A stretch of DNA of 64,000 bases, taken from NCBI GenBank assembly GCA_934045075.1, contig OW203734.1, positions 14,196,016 through 14,260,015 of the forward strand. Reading direction: 5' to 3'. Below are positions 35,040 to 47,060 of the stretch, piece by piece. The notes under the pieces are model-generated. The model was not told the DNA's origin. It was given only the letters and a program-made list of their open reading frames with translations, and ran no database searches. The position numbers and the translations under genes were made by a program. Source of the DNA: Yponomeuta sedellus (Eukaryota > Arthropoda > Insecta > Lepidoptera > Yponomeutidae). Within the stretch, counting starts at the first letter, position 1. Each line of letters begins with the position of its first letter.

Positions 35040-35112
35040 GTCATTTGGCCGGGATTTGAGTCCAAGACTTCCTGAATGTGAGGCTGGCGTTCTACCCCTA
35101 GGCCGGTCACAA
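35040..35112 (-). repeat. tRNA-like SINE head
   Basis: The complement reads GTGACCGGCCTAGGGGTAGA then TTGGACTCAAATCCCGGCC. Confidence 0.55.
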
Positions 35113-35114
35113 CA

Positions 35115-36745
35115 TTCAACCAGTTACGATGTTGAATTTTGTGAGTAATATCAGTTCAAATGTACAAAAACTACAATGACATCCACACGTCGCAATCACT
35201 CGTAGAGTCCCGAAATTAGGATAGAATAAAGTAGGATAGGGCAAGCTAGGATGACATGGTAATCAGCCCAGGACCTCACAAAATATAGAGCTCGAGTGTC
35301 TTCCAAGACTGAGGCCATTTGTACTACCAAAAGTGTCCCGGCCCCCAGCCGAAATTGTATCTAAAATCTAGCACGGTAGTCAAGCGTGTAGATTAGACAG
35401 AAGAGCAAAAACATATTTTAATGTAACATGCGGTATTAAATTATTTATCAGTTATTTTAAAACAGCCAGTGTTTGAGCTTCAAACGTTTAATGAGTTAAA
35501 TGTTGGATTATCTCAAAATTAAAGAGATCACTTTCAGTGACACGCCTGTACTTTAAAGATAATTAATAAATATTCTCGTAACTTCTTTTGCGGTTTCCAT
35601 TCATTTGTCACTTAGATTAAATGTGAAGCCTGTGTGTCCGGAAATGAAGTGCGAAGCAGAAAATATATAAAACCTTCGCAAATTGTGTCAGTAATTTCCC
35701 ATATAAATTGGTTGGAAAATGGTGGCCAAATGGCAAAATGATGTCAGTAATTTCCCATATCATTTAGTTGGAAAAAACGAGGTAATATATATGAGGCCAT
35801 TGCAGTCACCTGGGTGTTAATTAGAGAATAAAACAAAAATATAATGATGAGTTAATTGTAGCCGAAATCAACACAATAACTTTAACACGTTAAGGGCCGA
35901 AACCGAACCGCAATTTCGACAAATTTTACAAATTATATTGTATAAGCTCATATGATACAAAATAGTCAAAAACCGCGATTAAAATAAAAAAAATATTACT
36001 ATCAAAAAATTACAAAATAGATGCTGTCATTCACCGGTGGCCACCACGGCGTACACCGATAGAAATATGAATTTTCTCCCCGCGGATCCGCGGGGGTCAC
36101 GGTGCCGGCCACACAATAAATTGCGTAAATTGCTACAAAAATAATGTAGCTTCTTATGGCAGAAAGTTCGCTAAAAACAAGACTAAAAAGGTGATAAATT
36201 TTTGTCCACATTGCCCGGAAAACCCTTCTTTTTTGCACATCTTGCTTCAATGTGCTTTATCGTTGACATATTTTTTTAAATAATTGGTTGTTAAGACTGA
36301 TTTCATAGATATGCCAAATACTCACGAGAAAATTTAAGTTGTTTGTAATTTTTTGAGTTGTTTTAAAATTTTTTTTCGATTGTTTAGTTTAGTTTTAATA
36401 AGTCCGAAAATAAGTCATTGACTAACGTACGATAAAACCTTTTTTAAAATATTTTCTTTTCTTCTTTTATTATAAACCGCATTTTGTTTACCTACTTAGA
36501 TAAAAATCAACTATCTTTATACTCAGTGTCTAAACGAGCTAGTATGTGTAAACTGTTCGCTAGGGCCGCGCCGGGCACACTACGTATATTTTTGTACCGG
36601 CATGGCGTCCTCCAACGAAAAAATAGGGTTCGAGTATGAGCATGTTGCGGGGTCACCGGTAAAGCAAAACCTTTCCATTTCATTTCATTAAAAACAAAGA
36701 GAGTTGTGTCACATTATGGTATTTGGATGATGGGCATTACCCTTT
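35115..36745. other. dpr intron (exons 2-3), mostly unique
   Basis: A direct repeat GTCAGTAATTTCCCATAT at 35686 and 35742. A GC-richer block at 36030-36120 inside an 82-codon minus frame was considered as an exon but not accepted. Confidence 0.5.
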
Positions 36746-36747
36746 AT

Positions 36748-36812
36748 GATAGCACAACGTGGCGCTCTTTAGGGGAGGGCTATATCCAGCAGTGGACTAG
36801 TATAGCTTGAAG
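36748..36812 (+). repeat. Family D LINE tail fragment
   Basis: GGCGCTCTTTAGGGGAGGGC and CCAGCAGTGGACTAGTATAG match the 3' end at 34300. Confidence 0.6.
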
Positions 36813-37184
36813 ACGAGATGAAGACGATGGTATTCAAAGAAAGGTAAAGAGTTATTGTAATAATAAAAACATGTTTGTTTAAATAAGAATAGAGTTTTCT
36901 TAATATTACAGTGAAGCTGTACCTAAACTAAGATAGAGGCTTGCACAGCCTCTTTACGAGTACACTTCTCTCAGCTCTACTTAGTCGTTCTAATCCCTAG
37001 AGAACGCAAACACACCCGGGTTTTCTCAGGCTGGTTCTGTTAACAATTGGGTTTCAAAACGGCCACCTCTCCGCATGCGAGCTTCGAGATTGCCCAATAC
37101 GCTATCTCCGCCCAAGTTGCCATAAAATACTGTCTATATGTAGGTGTAGAATACGTCACAAAAGTGAAGCGAAAAATGTCTATC

Positions 37185-37400
37185 GTGCTTGATAAGGCAC
37201 GCTAAGCCTTTGGTGCCAGCTGTCATGGCAGTCGTTAAGTCATATCAGAGGCCTAATGGGTGGCTTGATAACTTCTGACTGTAAGGCTCGCCACTGTCTT
37301 ACAATCCTCCACTAACCTGGACTTGGCCCCCGTGGTGGAGTATGGCCTAACCTTCCTCCGATGCAGGAAAAAACCCGTGCTCCAATGGTTGATATCTGCA
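37185..37400 (+). repeat. Family A repeat, 5'-truncated
   Basis: CTTGATAAGGCACGCTAAGC to CCAATGGTTGATATC. Confidence 0.75.
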
Positions 37401-38295
37401 TCTAAAAGAAGACTTGTGCCCTGCAGTGGGACGTATATAGTTATACTACTTGAAAAAAGATAGTATTTTGTAGAACTTCAAAAAATTTTAAACAAGCAAA
37501 AAACTGGTTTTGCTTCCGCAGATTGTAAATTATAACAAGCCTATTATGATCACTCAAAACTCACAAAAAATTGCTGTTCTTAAGCATAAAGATGTTCTAG
37601 TCTCCCTTTATTGTAGAAAAACTATATTTCTCATTTACAAGACTGTCACTTTCAAGTTGTGTTATTAAAATAAACTACTTTTCAGAGCGTCATCAGGTAG
37701 AAAAAACAGCTGCCAGACAGTAAGATAATAGATATTTCTTGCTAAGTTTCCAACTAGACTATTTATAAATAGTAATGAAAGCCTTGAAAAAACAACGCAC
37801 AAATGCTCACAAGAAAGAAACAAAAAGCAAAATAAATAAACATAGACGTGTTTTTTAAGCTAGTTCCAACAAATATACACATATAAAGCCGTATAAAGTG
37901 TTATTCTCAATTGTAGTACTGTGAAGGCTGTCTTTTTATTTTGCCCCGACAAAAGAAAACAAAGGCGGGCGGTAAAACAACAAAAAAAGAGATCAATTAC
38001 GATAAAAGACTGTTTTAAGTAAAAACACACGTGGATCAGACGCAACCCACCTATGTACTGCGTTTGAAACGTGAAAAATGCCCAAGGCTCGGGAGGCTTA
38101 GTATAAAAATGAAGTCCTTCTTAAAATGCAAACGAGAGTAAATTTAGAAAGCAATTTACATTAAAAGTATATAAAATTACTGTCCAATAATAGAGAGAGA
38201 CTATTTTAGGCGCGAAGTCCAATCTTGAATTAAAATTCAAGATTGCGGTCGGAAAAAATATATATAACCAATATTATCTGAGGTGTTCAAATACG

Positions 38296-38395
38296 CCAGT
38301 GCTTGAAATTGCCAAACGGTGGCCATGCGTGTTAGTTAAGGCCATATTCTCTCTCGTAGAGAAGGCCTGGGCCCTGCAGTGGGTTGTTTATAATC
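38296..38395. repeat. Dispersed lepidopteran repeat
   Basis: CAGTGCTTGAAATTGCCAAA ... CTCTCTCGTAGAGAAGGCCT ... CCCTGCAGTGGG. A second copy is at 51705-51805. Confidence 0.5.
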
Positions 38396-38754
38396 TACAA
38401 AAAAAAAATATTACAAATAGCATTGCTTGTTTTAAGTAACAATTTTTTTTTTGTGTAATTGCTACCTTTAGGTGGCATTGTTTTTGGAAATTTGCAACGA
38501 TTGACTTTATTACAAAAACGTTTAAGAGAAGTAAGTTAAACAAAATGACTAGTAATAGTTCAAGGCCATGTATATTTTGTTAAGCCTGCTCCAAGTCACA
38601 ATCGAAAAAAAACTATAGCCAAGCTTTTGGAAAAGCCGCTTCCTTCAATAAAATTGATTTATACTTAACCTCCTCAGTTATGTGCTCGAAAATAGAAATA
38701 GAACAATAGGAAATCATTGTTATTTTAAAGGTTAGGTTAGGTTCGAGGTAGCCT

Positions 38755-39652
38755 GGGGTGCGATGCCAGATTACCTTCCCGTGTGCCCTTCCGCTTCCGT
38801 TCCTACTGATTCATCTTGAACCAGTAGGAAGGGTAAGTGGCAAGGGCCGGTGCACCCTGGGCGCTGGTCAGTAACTTCTCTTTATGGGATCTTGCTGGCC
38901 AGCGGCGAAAAATCTGGCGGGAGGGGTCGCGTGGGCCCTGTTTCACTTTGTGGAGCGGGACCCAGGCGACCAACCGAATGAAGGACCGACTGGGGGGGGC
39001 GCCGCTGCGCGGAAGCGCGCGCGCCTCGTACCAGTCGGACCAGAGTGGCCGCCGGGACGCGGAGGGTCGGGGGACTCTCCGCGTCCATCACGGCGGGCCG
39101 GAAGGCGCCCTTGCGTGTTCCGAGGGTGCCTTCTGGCACGGAGGGGGCCCGCGCGGTCGCTCACCGCCTTCTCTGCTTTCAGAGAAGTGCTGGTGGGCGA
39201 CGTGACGGGCCTCACGTGTGGGGCGTGTGGGGACCGGGACGCTTGGGCCCCCACGCGCCTCAACGAGGAGGTGCGCCGCCCTCCCCGTCTCATCGACCGG
39301 CTTGCGATGGGATGGAGGGGGCGGCGCGTTGGGGCGTATGGGGGCCGAGATCATACGCACTTGGCCCCTATGCGCTCCAACGAAGAGATGCGGCGTTTTC
39401 TAGCCCCGTCGTCGAGCACCGACGGGGCAAAAGCGCCGCCGAAGGAGTGCCCGAAAGGGCGCCCGCAGACGGGGTCGCGGAAGTGTGCGCAAGCGTTCCC
39501 GTGGCCCCGTCCTTTGCGGTGCGGAGGAACACCCCAGGAGTTTTAGTCGGTATACCGCCCTTTTCAGGGCGGGGAGTCCGACATAACCACTGTGCTCCCC
39601 CGAGCCGGTGGTACCCGTAAGTGGGGTTTCTCCTGGGTGAAAAAAAAAAAAA
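38755..39652 (+). mobile_element. GC-rich non-LTR retrotransposon copy (R1-clade-like), complete insertion
   Basis: The 16-bp target duplication AGGTTCGAGGTAGCCT occurs at 38739-38754 and 39653-39668. The element begins GGGGTGCGATG and ends in a poly(A) run (39640-39652), which shows target-primed reverse transcription. It is strongly GC-rich in an AT-rich region. The 3' end (TTTTAGTCGGTATACCGCCC..., GGTGGTACCCGTAAGTGGGG, TCTCCTGGGTG) looks like the 3' UTR of R1-clade lepidopteran LINEs. An internal block (near 39215-39290 and 39325-39400) is duplicated. Long open frames (up to 220 codons) occur on both strands through base composition. No reverse transcriptase is present, so it is an internally deleted or non-autonomous copy. 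Confidence 0.75.
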
Positions 39653-39735
39653 AGGTTCGAGGTAGCCTCTACAAGGTCTAAAACTTGGATATATATTGCG
39701 ATCCTACAACCAAGCAACATAATTATTGTATATTC

Positions 39736-39867
39736 GATAACAACTCTTGTTCGTCCCCACTGCTGGGGCACGGGTCTCTACCTGCGTCGCAGGAAGATTA
39801 TGACATATTCCACCACGTTGGCCAAGTCCGGGTTGGTGGAAGATTGTAAAACAGTGGCGGGCCTTGT
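39736..39867 (-). repeat. Family A repeat, fragment
   Basis: CTTGTTCGTCCCCACTGCTG to AAACAGTGGCGGGCCTTG, about 70 bp beyond the R1-like insertion. Confidence 0.75.
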
Positions 39868-39992
39868 TTATTACTTTACTTTCTAATTATATGAAAACCA
39901 TTTATTTTCCGTCTTTTATTTTTACCTTTATTTTTCATCACAGACTGAACTACAGGTATATCATCTTTTTTATTTTTTTTAACTCCTTGGGA

Positions 39993-40086
39993 GGTAATAA
40001 AACTGTTTTTTCGCGGATTTTACTCGTTTATTTTACATTTTTACAATTTTCCGACGTTTCGGCATTTTCAAGTACCGTGGTCACCT
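39993..40086 (-). repeat. Family E tail fragment
   Basis: AATAAAACTGTTTTTTCGCG, then TCCGACGTTTCGGCATTTTC, the complement of the family E tail. Confidence 0.6.
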
Positions 40087-40799
40087 TACCTTAAGCTTAG
40101 AAAATACTATCCTTGGGAGGTATCCAATTAATTGTTGTTAGGTGCTAATAATAAACTCTAAATGAATAGGCTATACGAGTAACATAGTCGACTAAGCAAG
40201 CATAAAATGATCGCAAGATTAAGTAACAGGGCACTTACGCGGTTACTAGTACTCATACATTTGGCCTCGCTTCAGATTTTGAAATAAATATAAGCAGTTA
40301 TGAAATATTCAAGTCAACAGTTTTTTTGTAGCCTATCAACCTCCCACTGCAGGGCACGGGCTTTCTCTAAAAGAGAGAGAGAGAGTATCGTGTTAATTAT
40401 CATGCGTGCCCACCGCGAATTAGCAATGGGGTATTTAAACACCTCAGACACAGGTTTCCTTACGATGTTTTCCTTCACAGTTAGCGAATATTATTGCTGC
40501 TTTGACTAACTATAGTTAGAAGAAGAAGAAAAACATTTATTATAGCCACAGTGCACACGCCACAGTAACAAAACAAACTTAAAACACAAACACTAAAGGT
40601 CACGGCGTGTCACTGCCGCTATAAACGGCAACTGACTCAGCCTATGCTGAAGGGCAAGCCTTCAGCGCTGATTTTCAGTCAGTGCCGTTACAGTCAGCGC
40701 TGAGTTACAGACTGCGGTGTGGTACAATCATGGGAAATACCGTACTGAATAGAATACTTATAATGTAATAAAGTTAGTTAGTCATAGCAGCGATAAGAC

Positions 40800-41065
40800 A
40801 CCAGGCTTGCAAGACTAGTGGCTGTTCTTACTGTCAGAAATTTTCAAGGGCCTTAGCCTCTGACTTGACTTAACGACTGCCAAGTATCGACGGCAGCCGG
40901 CACCAACTGCTTAACGTGCCTTCTGAGGTACGGAACCGCACAGAAAAATGCCACTATCGTTGGCCATAGACCGTCACCCATCCATGCACTGACCGCGCCC
41001 TATGTTGATCAGCCTTCGTTATTGTTTGAGATCACTCAGGCAGCCGGGCCTCATAGCGATTCGAA
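40800..41065 (-). repeat. Family A repeat, strongly diverged
   Basis: TTCTTACTGTCAGAAATTTT, GGCAGCCGGCACCAACTGCT and AGATCACTCAGGCAGCC retain family A order with many changes. Confidence 0.6.
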
Positions 41066-41255
41066 AAAAATGACACTTAACGAGAAAAGCCTCTGATTTA
41101 TTCTCACTATTTACTGAATCTCCTAGTAGCATCCTCAAGATGAATTCGGCATAAGCGCATGTGGCGAAAAGCAATCAAGCGTACTTTCATGATGGTCATA
41201 CTTCACGGTTGCTCATATTGAAAGGAGTCTTTTGAAAAACGAATCGTTTACTCAC

Positions 41256-41426
41256 TCTGCAACGTTCGATCGGTCTTGTCTGATGCGGCCTCCCGCTCGA
41301 TATTTTCCCGCAGTTGCTTTGTAATATTCCGGAATATCTCCCTCGAAAGTGCGAGGCCGTCTTTCTCCTCGCTTCGACGTCTTCGAACGCCATTTGCCCG
41401 ATAATCTTCGTGGTACCGCAGGGGCT
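41256..41426 (-). CDS. dpr: dpr-like gene, coding exon 2 (charged linker before Ig1)
   Basis: Internal exon bounded by a strong acceptor (CTTTTTTCACGCAG) and a GTGAGT donor, phase 1 in and phase 1 out. This matches both neighbouring exons exactly. All three frames are open. The phase-compatible frame gives 56 whole codons of hydrophilic, helix-prone sequence, including a four-arginine run followed by Ser-Glu-Glu (about residues 35-41) and the stretch LSREIFRNITKQLRENIERE. It would form a linker between the signal peptide and the first Ig domain. N-terminal linkers are poorly conserved in Dpr proteins, so homology alone would not identify it. The evidence is splice sites, phase, raised GC content and position. 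The longest open frame here is a different one and is probably not used. Confidence 0.65.
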
Positions 41427-41724
41427 CTGCGTGAAAAAAGTAATTGGAAAAAAATTGACTCGCTCCTTCAGCATAATGTTAGCTTCGATAGTGATAAGTT
41501 GAATAGCGGTGGCTTAGGAGGGTAATGTGCGGATCGATAGTGAAGCAAAGCTGAGTGCTTTAAACTTCTTTTTTAATCTCCGCAAAGCTTTTACAGGGTC
41601 GCTGGGATTTGTGTTTGGTTAATTAACTAGAAATATTTCTTTCCAATTAGTTTTATCATGCTCAGTGCCTTGTAAATATAGGAATAAATCCGCGTTTTAA
41701 GGCCATTACATCTACGTGATGAAT

Positions 41725-41870
41725 TGAATTATACAGCCAGTGGCACCCTCATTCACACTAGATGGGTGAAGGGACCACTCGGACGCTGCAGTGCCTGGGA
41801 CATTGGTTTAGATGGAGTGCGCTTGCCCAGAACCTATACCATCCTGACAGCTTATAGGCCCAGGCTACAG
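41725..41870 (+). repeat. Family C repeat with extended tail
   Basis: TTATACAGCCAGTGGCACCC, GACCACTCGGACGCTGCAG and a tail through CCATCCTGACAGC. Confidence 0.6.
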
Positions 41871-42815
41871 GAAAGAAAAGTCATAAGGAAAACTTCGTGA
41901 GAAAACCCGTGTTTAGCAACGCACGTATTGCCATGTATTTTCTGTGCTTTTTGATGCCCCAAAAATAATGGAATGAATACATTGGTTTGGCTTCTAAAAT
42001 ACCTATGCACTACAATAGCTGTTTTTTCGGGGTTTGGTAGTCAAGAAGACTTTTAGTTTTGCTGTAATATTATATGTCACTTTTATTTTCTGTTTGGCCA
42101 CGGCTTAACTCAACGAATATTTCTGGTAGTAGAAAGCTGAAATTTGGTACGCTGACAAAGCGGCGGAATAAAATCATATATTTATTTTTCATTTCGGTGT
42201 AAATTAGTAACGTTTTTTTCTCGTCTACCATGTGGTATTATTGAGTTGACTGTTGAAAAGTATGGTGGGTATGGTATAACATTTTTTTAATATTATAATA
42301 CTATAATAGAATAACACTAAATGAGAAAGCGCAACTTTTTGTTAGACTCTCTCCCGTTTAAATACCTGTTTGTAAAAACGAAAACAAAATCAGAACAGTA
42401 GCACATAAAATCGAATTAAAAAATAAAATATCACAGCTAAGTTGTTTTCCCAAGTTTACTACAGTAAAGTCCATGTTACTACAGTAAACTATACACCGAT
42501 TCCCTTAAACATTACTATAATGAACTACATTTAAACGTATAGGGGCGTTTGAGATGTGGCTGAACCGCCGGATGCTTAGAAATTCTTGAATTCAAAGAGT
42601 TCACCACTCTAATATTTCGCGTAGAATGAGAAAGAAGACTGTGATACTTAACACCTTATTTCAGACATTATAATGCGTACCAACAACTACAGTGTCCTTC
42701 AACTTATCCTACAATGAAGGATTCCAGGAAGAAGAAGACCTGGTAGACCAAATATATCATTACTACACAACCTGCGACAGTGGTTTCAACGGAACACCAG
42801 TTCTTTGTTTATATT
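41870..42815. other. dpr intron (exons 1-2)
   Basis: Nothing specific recognised beyond common lepidopteran scraps (CTGAAATTTGGTACGCTGAC near 42138). Confidence 0.45.
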
Positions 42816-42817
42816 CG

Positions 42818-42896
42818 ATATCAACCCTTGTATATTCCCACTTCTAGGGCACGGGTGTTTTCCTGCATCGCAAGAAGGTTAGGCCACACTCCACCA
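42818..42896 (-). repeat. Family A repeat, fragment
   Basis: GATATCAACCCTTGTATATT to GGTTAGGCCACACTCCACCA. Confidence 0.7.
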
Positions 42897-43034
42897 CCAA
42901 TATTATATTATCTCCAATATTGTAACATTGAAAGCAAGTTGGCCGAATTGGTTGCCAACCTCCAGTAGGAGACGGCCATTGAAGAAGAAGAACAAGAAAT
43001 TGTTAATTGTCTAAAAAGGAAGTTATTTTAATTG

Positions 43035-43085
43035 TATATATATATATATATATATATAACTTATATATATATATATATAAGTTAC
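43035..43085. repeat. AT microsatellite, palindromic
   Basis: Two (AT)n runs flank TATAACTTATAT, forming a self-complementary block. Confidence 0.75.
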
Positions 43086-43545
43086 AATAGTTGACGTAGT
43101 TAATATAAGTTAAATAAAGTATTTTTACTTATTTGTGATCGGTATCGTTGTTTCTGGTTCCCACGACACAGGGTATCCTAAGATGGGGCAAAAACCGATG
43201 TATTTGCCTGTATGTAAATATTATGCTGTGTTATCTTACACCAATCAATAAACTCCTCCTTCTAAATCCGCATATTTAAAAGGCCTATTTTGTTTGATAT
43301 TCCTTGCGTAATACTGGACGATTTGCGGCCAATTTGTTGCTTTTTTAAAGAGACAATTTATGCGTTCATATAAAGTTTACGTTTTGTTGGTAATTACAAA
43401 ACACACAATGGCCATAAATTGCCATTTATTTCAGTTGTTTTGTGTAAACAAAACAGCACGATCTCAAAAACCAACCAAGAGCGATTCGCATTTGCGTAGG
43501 AGGATTTTGTACCACTACAGGGTATTGTCTGGAATTAAGGTTAGC

Positions 43546-43905
43546 AGCGCTCGTGGCCTAGTCAAGCCGAGTGATTGGATTCAATTACTTGAGTTAAGCA
43601 ACAACTGGCGCGGTTAGGTGCGGGATGGGCGAACGTCCCGTGACTACCGCTCACTACTTTTTTCCGAGCGCTTGCCGTGCGTTACAAGGCACGTCAAGCC
43701 GTTGGTGTCGGCTGTCATGTAATGGCAGTCGTAAAGCCATCAGAGTCAGAGGCCTAATGAACGGCTTGATAACTTCTGGCTGTAAGGCCCACCACTGTCT
43801 TATAATCCTCCACCAACACAGACTTGGCTCCAGTGGTGGAGTATAGTATGGCCTAACCTTCCTGCGATGCTGGAAGAGACCCGGGCCCCACCAGTGGGAA
43901 CTTCT
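43546..43905 (+). repeat. Family A repeat, full-length copy
   Basis: GCGCTCGTGGCCTAGTCAAG to CCCGGGCCCCACCAGTGGGA. Confidence 0.85.
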
Positions 43906-44111
43906 ATTCTTCTTTTCATTGAACGTTACACCTCTTGGCTCATGTTTTTATGTTTTATTTAATCCAATGAATTTAAAACCGATTAATTAACTAGCACATT
44001 GCTACTATTAGAACAAAATACTTATCCAAGCTTCTGTGCTCTAATCCAGATAAGAGCCCTTTATATGAGAAAATAGAAATAGAATGCTAAAAAAGGGGAA
44101 AAACCCCTACA

Positions 44112-44150
44112 GCTAGTGCATACATTGACATTGTCAATGTATGCACTAGC
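44112..44150. repeat. 39-bp palindrome (19-bp arms, 1-bp loop)
   Basis: GCTAGTGCATACATTGACA, T, and the exact complement. Confidence 0.8.
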
Positions 44151-44397
44151 AATCTACCAATTTTTGATTGCCATACTAATTTTCGATAGTTTATTTTATT
44201 ATATTAGGTTAAATAAACAATTAAACAATGAGTGGTAATAGCTACGACATGACAGTAACAAGTAAGTATTTAAATTGATTGTACCACCAGCATTGAGAAA
44301 ATTCCCCGAAATGTACCGAAAATATATAGTTTACATTTTTCTCTAGTAAGTCATAGAAAAAAATTTACTTGCCATCGGTCCAAGAGATAGTTTGTTG

Positions 44398-44485
44398 TAA
44401 GGCAAACGGACAGACAGGGCGCTATGGCGCTCATTGGGGGAGGGCTGTGTCCAGCAGTGGACTAATATAGCCAGAAGAAGAAGAG
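44398..44485 (+). repeat. Family D LINE tail fragment
   Basis: GGCGCTATGGCGCTCATTGG and CCAGCAGTGGACTAATATAG, then (GAAGAA)n. Same family as 20298 and 34195. Confidence 0.65.
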
Positions 44486-44734
44486 GGAGAAGAAACGGGC
44501 AGACAGCTATTGTAGACATATGATACCGTGTGGCATACTTTGTTCATGGAACTTTAAAAACTAAAGGATTAAACGTATAGGTTTAGTTCTTCTTATTCGA
44601 TCATCTCTCACTTGTGTTTATTTTAAACAGAACCATGGAACAAATCGATACTGGGTGCTGAGTGCAAAATTCGCAAAGGGATTTGAGTTAAGTACCGTAG
44701 ACTCAGTTGTATATGAAACGGATCTAATCGGGGT

Positions 44735-44835
44735 TATTTATTAAGTAAAACGTAATTGCCTTAATTCCCGACGTTTCGGCAACATTGCAGCGGACGTGGT
44801 CACGTGTGGAATAAAATGGTGAGTACAAATCATTA
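44735..44835 (-). repeat. Retroelement tail with CCGAAACGTCGG motif (second family)
   Basis: Minus strand: ACCACGTCCGCTGCAATGTT then GCCGAAACGTCGGGAATTAA. The same tail, diverged, is at 62027-62100. It shares the CCGAAACGTCGG core with family E, but the rest differs. Confidence 0.55.
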
Positions 44836-47060
44836 TTGTAGTAGGTGGTTTACTCTCGAGTCACTTTTAGTTTTTAGGAGCAAGCCGACATACAGCACTC
44901 ACTACGTCCGCGTTCAGGTCCGGTGATATGGCGCGTCATTTGTATTGTACAGATAACGATGAGTTCTACGTGCCAATAACTTATCGCGATTGGACCAATT
45001 TAATGTATTACTTTTAGTGATAAGGCCATCGTCTGTATTCTTAGGTTAAGAATATCTGATTTCCATTTTATGTAGAATAAAGTGTTTTCTATCTATCTAT
45101 ATAACTATAAATGAGCATCGCTAATCACTAAGAAATACTACAATAGTCTTGTTTTGCGCAGCAACAATACCGGTTAAGGGGTCCACAAAAACAGTAATGG
45201 TAATCGGATATGGTAGCTCAATAAGAAAGAAGAAACTGGACAACGAAAAGGTACCACTGCAGGGCACATACCTCTTAGAAAGAGAGAGCTTATTCATTAA
45301 TCTTCCAGTGCGGATAGGACGCAGGCACGCGATCAAAAACAAATAAACTCAAAACAAATTAAAACTTTGCGTTGTTTCTTCTCATTCCATTAAGCTACAT
45401 AGTTTCATCTCTTAAATACAACGTTTATTCAAGTTCAGGCTAACAATTTGTAATACGACTTAAATTACTCAGCATTCGGAGTTGAGCAAAAACTTCTCTT
45501 CGGGATATCGCCAGAGTACCGTCTGTTTTGGGCGATAACAAATTCGGATAAGTTGATGTTCATTTACCCTTGAGAAAAGTTAGTTGTTACAGTTGTCGTA
45601 GCCTATTGCCTATTGGCGTGTTTTTATCTAAAATATTACTGATTCAATTGTATTTTGAAAGCTTGGTGGACTCGCTCCCCTGGTTTGGATTCATGGAAGA
45701 CCTCTCCAGCTTGAAATTAAAGATACTCAATATTAATTGGTTCTTCTAAATAAACTTACTTTTCTGAAATAAAAACGACTATATATAATTACTCTAGGTA
45801 CTTACTTAATGTCTAATGCTTTCGATCAAGCTTTAAAAAGGTCAACACTAAACTGATTTTACTTCAAAGAGCCTCAAAAAAACACTGAAAGTCTCTACAC
45901 AAGGACGGATCAGAAAATCTCTCGTTGTTTTCCTTTACAGGTAGTCTCTCTAGCCTCTGGATAACAACAGAGTAATTGAAATACGGGAACACATTCGGGT
46001 TTCACTTGATCACATTTATCTTCATTTTTCGTTTATCGCCGTGATGCCGAAAAACTAGCCATTTGCGAGATCGCCTCCGCTCGTAAACTGAATTCGGTCA
46101 GGTGATAAAAACGATCATCAACAACTAACGGTTTGGCTCGAATATTTCGCTGCTTTGCACTAAAATGTTTATGATACAACTCGACAGAGAATGCTATTTG
46201 TTTAAAGTTTACCTTGTAATGTTTTTGACAGCCTGTTTCTGACAACAATACGGCAATATTGAGCTTCAATTGAAGAAGAAGAAATCATTTATTACATCAA
46301 CAGAAAACACACCACATTCACCACAACATGAAATCTTCAACACGAAATCTACTGGGCGCTTCACGGACTGGAGGAGGAATATCAATCCAATACTTAGACG
46401 CCGCATATCTAAAGCTGCCACGGAATGCCATAGTTATTGTATGTGTTTGTTTCCGTCACAACTTCTTGAGAAGGAGGCTGACAAACATTGTACGAGACTA
46501 GCCAAGGAACGGATTAGTTAGTACCAGAAAAGCCGTATGTCCCACAGTAGGCTCAGTAATAGCATAATTATATAGATAGTCAGGTCTCTTAAAATTAGCT
46601 GAAATATTATTGCCATGTTAAATGTTTGTCTGATTTTTGCAAACTCATGAAATATAACTTTTTAGCACCCTTTGATTAGCACTTATTTGACGAACAATAT
46701 TTTCTTAAAATAGAGGGAAATACGACAACTGGCATTTTAATGCTAATAAAAGTATTCTTAAATCAAATCGAGATGGGAAAACTGTCACTTGTTAATCTTT
46801 TAGGCTTCCGGTGTCGCTGCGTAGTGGACGCAACTGAGGTCACCTTATAAATAACAAACTGCCAGCCAGACAGTATTAAGCCAGCCAAAAGTTGATTGAC
46901 AATCACATAAATCAGTAACAACATGACTTTTTGTGAACTTTGGCTGAGTAAAAGTCTGTTTCATCTTATAATTCAAGCACGTAGATGGTGTTTAGAGAAC
47001 GAAACGTGACCTTGGCTGCGAAAACTTCGCAGGGAGATCAATAGTACCCGGATTAATTAC
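44836..47060. other. dpr intron (exons 1-2)
   Basis: Mostly unique sequence. A GAAGAAGAAG start at 46270 marks a LINE tail scrap. Short frames at 46033-46521 are not called. Confidence 0.45.

Noticed and set aside
36002..36250. 82-codon minus-strand frame with a hydrophobic segment and GC-rich C-terminal half, a possible dpr signal exon.
   Set aside because: Its possible donors are in phases 0 and 2, which do not fit the phase-1 start of exon 3. The 47.1-kb and 41.3-kb exons give a fully consistent path.
38884..39620. Overlapping 220- and 191-codon frames in the GC-rich block.
   Set aside because: Several frames on both strands are open because of base composition. The block is a retrotransposon copy, and no protein domain is visible.
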